Part shown: in pieces, positions 1 through 7,666 of the stretch
Layout of the letters: the number at the start of each line of letters is the position of its first letter
Numbering within the stretch: the first letter of the stretch is position 1
Made by a program: the position numbers and the translations under genes
Notes under the pieces: generated by a model
Seen by the model: only the letters and a program-made list of their open reading frames with translations
Databases searched by the model: none
Told to the model about the DNA's origin: nothing
NCBI RefSeq assembly: GCF_004208415.1
Contig: NZ_CP035758.1
Coordinates: forward strand, 7,254,001 to 7,318,000
Origin: Ktedonosporobacter rubrisoli
GTDB lineage: Bacteria > Chloroflexota > Ktedonobacteria > Ktedonobacterales > Ktedonobacteraceae
Reading direction: 5' to 3'
Length of the DNA stretch: 64,000 nt

Positions 1-653
1 AGAATAGCGCCTGCGCCGCACAGGCCTGCTAACCACCAGTCAAGTGGCCGGCCTCGTCGTAAGAAGCATAAGCTTCCCAGGCAGAACATCAGGAAAAGCG
101 ATTCGCTGTAGCCCAGGAAGAAAAAGACTGCAAAGGGATGAAAAGCGAGGAAGAAGAGGCTTCTTCGGGCTATCACATCTCCAAAATCGTTGCATACAAG
201 GCGATAGAGCAAGATCGATGCAATAAAGAAGCTGAGATTGGAGATGAGCAGGCTGGCAATATAATGGGCGATGAATGAGCCGCCAAAGAGCAGCCCGAAC
301 CCATGGATCAAGAGCGGATAGAGGGGGAAAAAGGCTGCCGTATATGGATGATGGAGGTGATATCCCGCCATATCCATTCTGTAGCCGCCATAACCATAAT
401 AGGCGATGCCAAGAAAGTGGGTGGCGTCAAACTGTAGCCAGGAATTCATGCACAGGCCCACGTCGCGCAGACATTCATGAACGCGCAGGCCGTGAGGGGA
501 AATAGTTAGTTCAGGATTGTTGACGAGCAGACGGCTCCATCCCATATAGGTGCATATGAAGATGAGTAAGCGGCTGAGGAGGAAAATGCCAGTTGCTTCC
601 TTCCACGCATCTTTCCCCCCGGGAAAAGAGATTTTCTTGAAAAGAGCTATAAT
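1..653 (-). CDS. PIG-V-like mannosyltransferase/glycosyltransferase, partial (3' end outside window)
   Basis: The reverse strand is open from 677 to the window edge and encodes a hydrophobic protein with the sequence signature of PIG-V-type dolichol-phosphate-sugar transferases: a WLQFDATHFLGIAYYGYGGY stretch (acidic residue in the first lumenal loop), then AFFPLYPLLI, then several membrane helices. By family it would move mannose from a lipid carrier onto a lipid or protein at the membrane; the substrate is unknown. The start is odd: no ATG, GTG or TTG lies in frame before the first membrane helix. An ATT codon at 651-653 follows a good Shine-Dalgarno (AGAAAGGA) by about 8 nt and is taken as start; the next Met is at 543-545, inside the first helix. 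Family assignment is by eye. Confidence 0.6.
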   Translation of the reverse strand, partial: MIALFKKISFPGGKDAWKEATGIFLLSRLLIFICTYMGWSRLLVNNPELTISPHGLRVHECLRDVGLCMNSWLQFDATHFLGIAYYGYGGYRMDMAGYHLHHPYTAAFFPLYPLLIHGFGLLFGGSFIAHYIASLLISNLSFFIASILLYRLVCNDFGDVIARRSLFFLAFHPFAVFFFLGYSESLFLMFCLGSLCFLRRGRPLDWWLAGLCGAGAI

Positions 654-1310
654 ATGGCTTATCCTTTCTCTAAAAACTCAGCAAAACATGCGGAACAATT
701 TAATTGGTCGCGAGTTTGTATAACTTGCGCATATATTTGCAGATTTGCACCTACGAATACGAAATGGTAAGGCTGATTATTTCGCGTAGGTGCATCTTTG
801 CCCTTTGGATAGGGCTAGAATGAGCATGGGCAGTTAGTTCTGCCAGATCCACCGACTTCTTGTATAAGCACATTTTTTTGGACGTTTGATAACGTATGAG
901 GTAACATAATTGCTGATGCTTTTCTGATATTTTCTCGTTATTGTGCTGTCTGCTAACGCTGGGGAGAGGGGAGAGGGATTGTTAAGGGCAAGCCCTTAAC
1001 AATCCCTTTTTTTAGAAGATTAAGAGATGCTAAATTCAAGCATTTTTCCCTGGCAGTTGATCCTAGAAAATGCTGAAAGCACTTTTTTCTGCTCTGACTA
1101 TAAGTAGCGAAAGAACGTAATGGACGTTGAGTTATTAAATTTCTATATATATGGATTTATCAAAATTGGGTTGGAGTTGCATGGAGTTGTATGAAATTGC
1201 AAAGAGTTGTTAATAACTGCAATACAATGCTAGAAGCTTATTTATTGACAAACACTGATTTAAAGATATTATTACACACAAATAAACTTAACATTTTAGA
1301 AAGAAACGAT
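654..1310. other. intergenic stretch with two hairpins, no gene seen
   Basis: About 650 bases between the glycosyltransferase and the first mini-XRE gene. No convincing reading frame. It holds a bulged inverted repeat at 747-794 (arms beginning GCACCTACG and ending CGTAGGTGC) and a strong terminator-like palindrome at 975-1013. Downstream of the latter the sequence becomes AT-rich, consistent with the promoter region of the gene at 1311. Confidence 0.5.
975..1013 (+). terminator. rho-independent terminator / repeated palindrome
   Basis: Perfect 15-bp arms (GGGATTGTTAAGGGC and its complement) with a 2-base loop, followed by seven T. The same arm sequence recurs at 28606-28620, so this is also a member of a dispersed palindrome family. 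It is unclear which transcript it ends on the plus strand, since no gene was found upstream. Confidence 0.6.
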
Positions 1311-1520
1311 ATGCCAACTCTTCGCCAATATAGGTTGGATTTAGGCTGGAGCATTACAATGCTGGCGGGTGAAGCAAGGATATCACGCAAGTCGGTAATG
1401 GTTGCCGAAAAGGGAGGCTGGATACAGGCACCAACTGCCAAGGCAATCTCAAGTGCGCTCAGCAGAGCATATCGTCGTGAAATCAAACCATGGGAGATTG
1501 AGGGATTGAATATACTCTAA
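1311..1520 (+). CDS. mini XRE-type helix-turn-helix protein
   Basis: A 69-residue protein made almost only of an XRE/Cro-type HTH fold (LGWSITMLAGEARISRKSVMVAE). It aligns along its whole length with the next gene (1768-1980): both begin MPT, share YR..LGWS, then A.ISR/LN..V.KAE, and end IEGLN. The ATG at 1311 was chosen over upstream Met codons (1191 onward) because homology with the paralog starts exactly there. Likely a DNA-binding one-domain regulator; the target is unknown. No partner toxin is visible nearby. Confidence 0.7.
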   Translation: MPTLRQYRLDLGWSITMLAGEARISRKSVMVAEKGGWIQAPTAKAISSALSRAYRREIKPWEIEGLNIL

Positions 1521-1652
1521 AGCTTTCCAGGAGTACCAGACAGAACCAGCAATTTCACACATTTTTCCCTGGCCTTATTTCACTTAAAATAGGTTCATCT
1601 TTAGCTATTAATAAGCTTAATTTCAGCTGAAAAATGCGCGAATTATAGTATA

Positions 1653-1735
1653 TTGACTCAATATACAATTTATTGTAATCTATTCTTATGATTTGCAAGA
1701 AGACAATATTTAGAAGTATAGTTGCAGCTAGCTGC
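1653..1735 (+). promoter_or_regulatory. promoter region with dyads before second mini-XRE gene
   Basis: A TTGACT box at 1653-1658 is followed by the dyad TACAAT-TT-ATTGTA (1664-1677), and the perfect 12-bp palindrome GCAGCTAGCTGC lies at 1724-1735, about 24 nt before the Shine-Dalgarno of the XRE gene at 1768. Either dyad could be an autoregulatory operator. The -10 box is not clear. Confidence 0.35.
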
Positions 1736-1767
1736 TAGCTTTCTAAAAACCCATGTTTGGAGGCCAC

Positions 1768-1980
1768 ATGCCAACAATCAAATATTATCGCCGTATTCTG
1801 GGATGGTCCCAATATGATCTAGCTCGTTTAGCGCGCCTTAATCCGAACACGGTGCGTAAGGCAGAGAACGGAAAACCTATCTCAGGGCAGACCGCTATTG
1901 CCATCGTAGATGCATTTAACGAAGCCCTTGGTGAACATATGCTCGTGCGAGATATAGAGGGGCTCAACGTCACGGTCTAG
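1768..1980 (+). CDS. mini XRE-type helix-turn-helix protein, paralog of the preceding gene
   Basis: A 70-residue single-domain HTH protein (LGWSQYDLARLARLNPNTVRKAE) ending in IEGLNVTV. The start at 1768 is set by a GGAGG box at 1759-1763 and by alignment with the paralog at 1311-1520; the upstream ATG at 1753 lies before that box. The two genes form a tandem pair separated by about 250 AT-rich bases. Classical Cro/CI-like recognition is expected. Nothing nearby shows what it controls. Confidence 0.75.
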   Translation: MPTIKYYRRILGWSQYDLARLARLNPNTVRKAENGKPISGQTAIAIVDAFNEALGEHMLVRDIEGLNVTV

Positions 1981-2037
1981 ACGGCGCTATCTTGAGCCGC
2001 CTGCCGCCGGCACTTTAAGAGAAAGGAGGCAGACAAC

Positions 2038-2112
2038 ATGAGGCATATGCTTTCAAAGCTCAAGCTGTCCAAAAAAGCGGCAGCGCCGATACTCCCAATC
2101 CTGACAAGATAA
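2038..2112 (+). CDS. possible 24-residue cationic peptide
   Basis: A 24-codon frame (MRHMLSKLKLSK...PILPILTR) follows a strong Shine-Dalgarno (GAAAGGAGG, about 8 nt before ATG). The peptide has six basic residues, no acidic ones and a hydrophobic end. Its 3' half lies inside a long inverted repeat (2078-2130), so the region may instead be a structured RNA with a chance frame, or the hairpin may couple translation of the peptide to transcription. Coding is supported only by the ribosome binding site. Confidence 0.3.
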   Translation: MRHMLSKLKLSKKAAAPILPILTR

Positions 2113-2130
2113 CAGTATTCGGCGCTGCCG
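2078..2130 (+). repeat. long inverted repeat (hairpin)
   Basis: Arms CGGCAGCGCCGATACT (2078-2093) and its complement with one bulged base (2114-2130) enclose a 20-nt loop. There is no following T run, so it is not a standard terminator. It overlaps the end of the small frame at 2038-2112. Confidence 0.6.
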
Positions 2131-2266
2131 TTAACCAGTGCCTTAATAGTATTGCTGATCACTCAAAGAGCATTAATACTGCTAAGGTCGGGCTGGAACA
2201 TGCTCATTTTCGCACGTTCCCTCCTGGCTGTCAATCACATTTAGAGAAAGGCAGCATCATCAAACA

Positions 2267-2923
2267 ATGGCCATGCAACAGCTACACATCTTGCCGCTCC
2301 TGGATATCCAGAGCGTTGAATTCGCCAACCATTACGAGCAAGGCGTCTGGTCAGCCATGTATGGCGATCAGCAAGGAGAACATCCCATCCCCATCAGCTA
2401 TCTGGTTCAGGTGCTCAGGGACTACGAAAAGCACGGCTATTTCACCGCGCCGGATTGCGCCACGCATTTGCAGCGCATCGGCTTTTATCTTGGTGTCTAT
2501 CATGGTGGCGTTCTCGCCCCGCAAAGCGGCCTTCTGCGCTCCGGTATAAGCACGCTGGCCAGGCTGGACCATCCAGAGGCCTGCACAGGCTATCGCATCG
2601 GGCGCTGGGGATACTTCCACAATCAGCTAGAGGATGAGGATCGGCGCTGGAACGAGCCGGATATCCCTGAGACGCTGCAAGAGCTGGTCGCCGATCAGCC
2701 TTGTGGGCCAGAAGATAACGAAGCCGTTCTGTATTATTGTGCCGGCTCGCTGCTGGGCGCTCTGAGCGGGGAGCTCTTTCCCGAAACGCCAGAGGAGCGA
2801 CGAAGCTGGCAGGTCGAGTACAATTATAGCTTGGGGGCAGAGCCGACCCGCATCTCTCACTATATCACCATTCAGCCCCAGGCCTGGCAAAACGTTTGTC
2901 TCGTCCCAGACCCACAGAGCTAA
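2267..2923 (+). CDS. hypothetical protein (218 aa)
   Basis: Not recognised. The frame is long, has codon use like its neighbours and ends shortly before a clear terminator, so it is likely real. The protein is acidic, soluble, and rich in Trp and Tyr, with no signal peptide or membrane segment visible. Features include a DYEKHGYFTAPDCATHL stretch and a GFYLGVYHGGVL stretch. ATG codons at 2267 and 2273 are both possible starts; an AGAAAGG box lies 15-20 nt upstream. It appears monocistronic. Confidence 0.65.
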   Translation: MAMQQLHILPLLDIQSVEFANHYEQGVWSAMYGDQQGEHPIPISYLVQVLRDYEKHGYFTAPDCATHLQRIGFYLGVYHGGVLAPQSGLLRSGISTLARLDHPEACTGYRIGRWGYFHNQLEDEDRRWNEPDIPETLQELVADQPCGPEDNEAVLYYCAGSLLGALSGELFPETPEERRSWQVEYNYSLGAEPTRISHYITIQPQAWQNVCLVPDPQS

Positions 2924-2955
2924 GGCTTATTGGGAAGAGTAAGATCAGACCATAG

Positions 2956-2995
2956 AGAAAGCCCTGCGCGGATGGAACCAACAGGGCTTTCTTTA
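2956..2995 (+). terminator. rho-independent terminator
   Basis: Arms AGAAAGCCCTG and CAGGGCTTTCT around a 15-nt loop, with T-rich 3' side, 33 nt after the stop of the 2267-2923 gene. Confidence 0.75.
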
Positions 2996-3071
2996 CAATA
3001 CAGCTCACATTCATGGAAGCATTGGGAGTCGAACACTAGTGTAGCAGGCAAGGCTTATTTAGCCAGCCGAC

Positions 3072-4229
3072 TTATGGCACCACAAAGGTAAAGACCCACT
3101 TCCGGGCTGCCCCACCATTCTCCATAGCTTGTACAAGCGTGAATACCCACTTGCCAGATACCTGCTTTATGGGCTGTGTATAGAAGAAAACCGTACTCTG
3201 ATAAGCCTGACCATATGACGATTCCATGGTTAAGCCATCCGCACTCTTGCCAGGGGTCCGTACAGTCGAATAACCGAGACTATAGTTTTTTGCTAAACCG
3301 CTTACAACCAATTGAGTACCAGAGGGCGCAATAATCACTTTCTCCAATGTAGCCGTTTGTCTGTCAACCGTCACGCGTTGATGAGGAGTCAGTACCTGGC
3401 TCTTATGGAAGGGTACAGAAAAGGCAAAGCTCACACTTTTATCATATTGAATAATGCTTCCCCCTCTTGCACCAGGATTTTCCTTACCCAGTCTTACTTT
3501 AAGCACCAGATCGAGATTATGAGGATTATTCTCGATTGTTGAGCCATCGAACATCCATGCAAAAGGTATCTGATAGTCCTTACTCATCGAACGAGCAGAA
3601 TAACCTAAAGTACCCTCCAGGTTGGGCAAGGTCTTTCCTTGCTTTGTGACCAGGATAGCTTCACTTCTTATGCCATCATCTCTGCTGTTAGTATTATTTC
3701 TGATGTTGATGTTCTTCTGGCCGTTAGTAACCTTATCGTTAGCGTTGTTGGTACTGTTCTGATCATTATTGGTAATCGTATAGCCTACAACTACCATGTT
3801 AGCATCCGCATATGCCGCTTTAAGCGAGACGCGTATCCCGTCTACAGTTTTCGTCAGGTGAAGTTCGGTATACTGGCCGGCTTGCAGTTGTTGAGATCCG
3901 CCTTTGGTCATGCCCAGGATTTGATAAAGTTGCGCAGGAATGTCCAGAGCGGCAGCCGAGGCAATAACAACAGTCGCCAAGAGCAAGACAACGGCTGCTG
4001 CCATGCTAAAGGAAATTTTTGGGATAGGCTGCCAGGCCGGAAGGCGCAGATCTCTTTGCTTCTCACTATTTGCGCTCTGTGTGCGAGCTAAGAGCACTTC
4101 CCAACGAGGCTGCGCTATCGGCGTGGTATGGGTATAAGCCGCGTGTAGATCCTGCACCAGATTATGTGCTTTGCTATCGGACGGCTCGGGTAATAAATCC
4201 TTGTATTGTTCTTCAATCTTATGCGTCAT
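3072..4229 (-). CDS. anti-sigma factor-like membrane protein (DUF4179-type)
   Basis: A 385-residue protein with a soluble N-terminal part, one membrane segment at about residues 72-94 (AAAVVLLLATVVIASAAAL) and a large extracytoplasmic domain resembling DUF4179 (LHLTKTVDGIRVSLKAAYAD). Its start overlaps the end of the sigma factor gene by 11 nt, the usual arrangement for a sigma factor and its membrane anti-sigma partner. It probably binds and holds the ECF sigma factor until an envelope signal arrives. An Asn-rich low-complexity loop (around residues 155-185) is unusual. No CXXC zinc motif of the ZAS class was seen at the N-terminus. Confidence 0.7.
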   Translation of the reverse strand: MTHKIEEQYKDLLPEPSDSKAHNLVQDLHAAYTHTTPIAQPRWEVLLARTQSANSEKQRDLRLPAWQPIPKISFSMAAAVVLLLATVVIASAAALDIPAQLYQILGMTKGGSQQLQAGQYTELHLTKTVDGIRVSLKAAYADANMVVVGYTITNNDQNSTNNANDKVTNGQKNINIRNNTNSRDDGIRSEAILVTKQGKTLPNLEGTLGYSARSMSKDYQIPFAWMFDGSTIENNPHNLDLVLKVRLGKENPGARGGSIIQYDKSVSFAFSVPFHKSQVLTPHQRVTVDRQTATLEKVIIAPSGTQLVVSGLAKNYSLGYSTVRTPGKSADGLTMESSYGQAYQSTVFFYTQPIKQVSGKWVFTLVQAMENGGAARKWVFTFVVP

Positions 4230-4809
4230 GATACTCTTCCTTCAGAGTGTGAATGATACGCGACAATTGCTTTTTTACGGCCTCCGTATTTTTTCCAACC
4301 ACGGCCGCAATCTCTGACGAAGAGAGGCCTGCCGCAAAGCGCAGTGCTAGCAGATCGCGCTTCTCGGGGCTCAGGCGGGCCAGCAAACGCCTTAAGCGCT
4401 GCAATCCCTCTTGCTGCAAGACAATATCCTCGGGGTCGAGCTCGCCCTCAAGGTAGCTCTCTACAGGCAACAGATCCCAGGAAACGCTACTCTTATCTTT
4501 GCGCCGTTTCTGCTTAAGCGTTAATTGAGCAATGCGAAATAGCCAGGCGCTAAAGGGAATACCCTTAAAGCGGTATCTGGGCAAAGCCTGCAGAGCGTTC
4601 AGAAAAACCTGTTGTGTCACGTCTGCGGCATCCTCGTCGCTGCTAACACGCGTGCGAATATAGCGATTGATGCGCGGCAAATAGCTCTCATAGAGCGGCG
4701 CGAACGCTTGTGGGTCCTTCCTGGCCGCGCTAATCAGTTCCCACTCCCGATGGATCTCTGTATCCGTATCCCAGGTGCCAGGTATCAGAGTTGCGAACCA
4801 AACATCCAT
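4219..4809 (-). CDS. ECF-type RNA polymerase sigma factor
   Basis: A 196-residue sigma-70 family protein. Region 2 is seen as DAADVTQQVFLNALQALPRY...FSAWLFRIAQ (core binding and -10 recognition) and region 4 as LSPEKRDLLALRFAAGLSSSEIAAVVGKNTEAVKKQLSR (HTH for the -35). The short linker and lack of regions 1.1 and 3 mark it as extracytoplasmic-function class. Co-transcribed with the overlapping membrane anti-sigma gene. The ATG at 4809 has only a weak ribosome binding site. Confidence 0.9.
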   Translation of the reverse strand: MDVWFATLIPGTWDTDTEIHREWELISAARKDPQAFAPLYESYLPRINRYIRTRVSSDEDAADVTQQVFLNALQALPRYRFKGIPFSAWLFRIAQLTLKQKRRKDKSSVSWDLLPVESYLEGELDPEDIVLQQEGLQRLRRLLARLSPEKRDLLALRFAAGLSSSEIAAVVGKNTEAVKKQLSRIIHTLKEEYHDA

Positions 4810-4931
4810 GTATATATCACTACTTTCAATGCTTTTTCCTCGTCTTTATACCGAACCGGTGCGGCTAACTTTGATATCACTCATAATATGTCGGTAGGAT
4901 CTAAACGGGGACATTTTTAATACCTCTCTAG

Positions 4932-5156
4932 CCAATATAAGGCAGCAGAAAGCTCAGCGAAAAGAGCGCCAGAAAGCTTAAGACCTGGCATACAATTGTC
5001 GAGACAAACATACGGTTATGCAAAAGCGAAAATTTGATAATCAGATTGGCCACCCGACTCTCGATAAAGGGCAGAGAGGCCAGCGCCAGGCAGCCAAGAA
5101 TCAAGCTGCTCAGCAGCAAAGGCGAGGTCCAGCCCGGTTCCTGCCCAAAGGATAAG
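4932..5156 (-). pseudogene. fragment of a DHA2-type MFS transporter gene (partial duplicate of 8252-8480)
   Basis: About 225 bases read on the reverse strand as LSFGQEPGWTSPLLLSSLILGCLALASLPFIESR..., nearly identical to the middle of the intact MFS exporter at 7667-9235. DNA identity by eye is roughly 80 percent without large gaps. The copy is cut off on both sides: upstream sequence is unrelated, and the frame stops after LLPYIG. A 163-residue frame (5419-4928) runs through it but its N-terminal half looks random. It is a non-functional remnant of an older duplication. Confidence 0.75.
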
Positions 5157-5519
5157 ACAAAATCAGCACAAATTTTAAGGTGATGGTGGTAAAATCTGTG
5201 CGAAACAGCGGAGTTGTGCGCCAGGGCTTTCTCGTGCTGTTGCTCCTTCTGAAAACTTCTCCTACAGGAGAGGCCATAACATTTTTCACACATTTTACCA
5301 CTTAGACTCCTTCCTTTAACTTTGTAACTTTGCTGCGTAATATCCAATGAAAGCAGTATAGAACTAAAATACTTTTTAGCATCATAATAAGCTTTAAGTA
5401 TTTTTAGTATTTGTTTCATCTGATATTCAGTGTAATATACATTGAGATTTTTCTACAGTTTAGATGACACAAAACTGCTTTACCATGAAAGGACCATAAT
5501 GATTTAGGAAAGGATTATT

Positions 5520-7439
5520 ATGTCTTCACGTACACCTTCGTCACTACTGTTGAGATGCACACAGGTCGTCGGTACAACATTTCTCTTGTTATTAGCAACA
5601 GCTTTTACAGGGTTTGCTCCGAGCGTTCATGCTGCCTCTCCCCTTACTGTGACTACAACAGCTGATCCCAATCCCTGTACAGCGCAGAATTTCTCGCTAC
5701 GCTGTGCTCTCAACAAGGCGAATACAGACGGTTCTGGCGATACTATTAACTTCAATATCCCTTCTAGCGATCCTGGCTGTACCGGCTCAGTATGCACCAT
5801 AAGCATCACCGATGCACTTAATCCTTTGCCGACGCTCACAGCGAATACGACGACCATCAATGGTTATAGCCAGCCTGGCGCACGACCTAATAGCAATCCC
5901 CTCAGTTCAGGCAACAACGCAGTCCTCAAGCTTCGCCTGGATGGAGGCCAATCGCTCAATGTGTTCCAGGGATTAGGTATTTCCGGCAATGGAGATACGA
6001 TCAAGGGCCTCTCTATTACAGACTTTACCAATGGGATCTTTACTTCTGGAAGTAGCACAGGTCTCATGGTGCAAGGGAATTTTATTGGCATCAAACCTGA
6101 CGGCTCGACCCAGGCCTCCAATGGGCAAGGAATCGTGAACAATGCATCGGGCAAGATCACTACCGGAGGCACCAGCCCTGCAAGCAGCAATGTCATCAGC
6201 GGCAATGCCTCATTCCAGGTATCGATGGGAAGCGCAGATACCTTACAGGGCAACATTATCGGGCTGAACGCTGCCGGAAATGCCGCCGTTGTCAATTTCG
6301 CAGCGGGGGGTATTCCCGGTGATGGTATTCTCGCAGGTCCGGGGAGCGTGATCGGCGGCACAGCGAGTGGTGCGGGCAATGTCATTAGTGGCAATGCATC
6401 TGGCATTCGACTGGCTGGCAGCACAAGCGGCACGGCGCTAGTCGTGGGCAATCTGATTGGAACCGACGTGACTGGGAAGAAGGCCCTGGGCAACGAAGAG
6501 GGGATCACTACTACCATCAATAACGCGACCATCGGGGGAACGACTGCCTCGGCACGCAACATTATCAGCGGCAATTTCAACTTTGGTATTACTCTGGCAG
6601 GTCAGGGCAACGTCATTGAAGGAAATTATATCGGCACAGACAGTAGTGGCGAGATAGCCTTGCCCAATGGAACACAACCAGGCTTTACGCAAGGGGCTGG
6701 CATAGAACTCTCAGCTGGCAAGACCACCGATACTGCCAATAACACGATTGGAGGAACCACAAGTGCCGCACGCAACGTCATCAGTGGCAATACGACAGAT
6801 GGCGTTCAGATAGACGGGCAGGTCGATAACGGAACTTCAGGAAATACCAAAAACAATCTGGTTACAGGCAACTTTATCGGCCTGGATGCCACCGGGAGCA
6901 AAGCGCTTGGCAATGGAGGCAACGGGGTATTCTTAGGCATGGGGGGAGGACAGGTTGTCAACAACGCCGTCAAAAATAATGTCATTGCCCATAACGGCAA
7001 ATCTGGCATCCTGGTTGGAACAGCGGCGACCGATACACAGGTTCATACCCCGATTAGTCAGAATCAGACCTTCGCCAATGGCGGCCTTGGTATTGACCTG
7101 GCCCCACAGGGTGTGATCAACGCCAACACTCCCCCTCCAGGTCCCAACGATTACACACCGGCCCCAGTCATTACGCAAGCTACCACCACCCAGATCAGTG
7201 GAACAGCTCCTGCCAACACTACCGTCGAGGTGTTTCTGGCTAGCAATGAGGCGGATGATCAAGGACATGGTGAAGGACAGGCGGTGCTGGGCAGCGTAAC
7301 TGCCAGTGCAGCCGGTAAGTGGAGTCTAACGCTCACCGCTGGACAAGTCGCGGCTGGCAAGTCGGTGACCGCAACGACCACAACCAGTGGAACTCTTACA
7401 GAAACCTCGGAGTTCGCGGCGAACGTCACGGTTCATTAG
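5520..7439 (+). CDS. secreted right-handed parallel beta-helix protein with CSLREA-like N-terminus
   Basis: 639 residues. A signal peptide spans about residues 1-38 (hydrophobic core LLLATAFTGFAP, then VHAAS). A CSLREA-like segment follows (CTAQNFSLRCALNKAN), then about nine imperfect repeats of the type GNxIGTDxTGxxALGN...IGGT..ARNVISGN, typical of right-handed beta-helix (NosD/pectate-lyase-like) folds, and a C-terminal Ig-like domain (ISGTAPANTTVEVF...). By family such proteins bind or cleave polysaccharides or act as surface fibres; no catalytic residues could be picked out. ATG at 5520 follows GAAAGGA by 9 nt. Ends at a strong terminator, so monocistronic. Confidence 0.8.
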   Translation: MSSRTPSSLLLRCTQVVGTTFLLLLATAFTGFAPSVHAASPLTVTTTADPNPCTAQNFSLRCALNKANTDGSGDTINFNIPSSDPGCTGSVCTISITDALNPLPTLTANTTTINGYSQPGARPNSNPLSSGNNAVLKLRLDGGQSLNVFQGLGISGNGDTIKGLSITDFTNGIFTSGSSTGLMVQGNFIGIKPDGSTQASNGQGIVNNASGKITTGGTSPASSNVISGNASFQVSMGSADTLQGNIIGLNAAGNAAVVNFAAGGIPGDGILAGPGSVIGGTASGAGNVISGNASGIRLAGSTSGTALVVGNLIGTDVTGKKALGNEEGITTTINNATIGGTTASARNIISGNFNFGITLAGQGNVIEGNYIGTDSSGEIALPNGTQPGFTQGAGIELSAGKTTDTANNTIGGTTSAARNVISGNTTDGVQIDGQVDNGTSGNTKNNLVTGNFIGLDATGSKALGNGGNGVFLGMGGGQVVNNAVKNNVIAHNGKSGILVGTAATDTQVHTPISQNQTFANGGLGIDLAPQGVINANTPPPGPNDYTPAPVITQATTTQISGTAPANTTVEVFLASNEADDQGHGEGQAVLGSVTASAAGKWSLTLTAGQVAAGKSVTATTTTSGTLTETSEFAANVTVH

Positions 7440-7503
7440 GGCCGAGAAAAAGCCATCAAGAATTAAGTGAGAGTCGTTCCAAGGGCGGCTGATAGCTCAG
7501 CAA

Positions 7504-7542
7504 AAACGATACAGAGGGAATTTCCCTCTGTATCGTTTCTCT
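7504..7542 (+). terminator. rho-independent terminator
   Basis: Arms of about 16 bp (AACGATACAGAGGGA and complement) with a tiny loop and a TTTCTCTGTT tail, 65 nt after the beta-helix gene. Confidence 0.8.
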
Positions 7543-7614
7543 GTTCAATACGTATCTATTTTTGCCTTCTAGGACGAGCATATTTTTGAGGCGAGGAAGG
7601 AGGATACCAAGCAT

Positions 7615-7646
7615 AAAGAAGCTCCTGCGTAGAAAGTACAGGAGCT
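7615..7646 (-). terminator. terminator of the MFS gene
   Basis: Arms AGCTCCTG and CAGGAGCT; on the minus strand the stem is followed by TTCTTT. It lies just beyond the stop codon of the minus-strand transporter. Confidence 0.65.
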
Positions 7647-7666
7647 ATTCTTTAGCTTGCAAAGAT

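Noticed and set aside
5864..6580. 238-codon minus-strand frame within the beta-helix gene
   Set aside because: Repetitive Pro/Leu/Val translation mirrors the repeats of the real gene on the plus strand.
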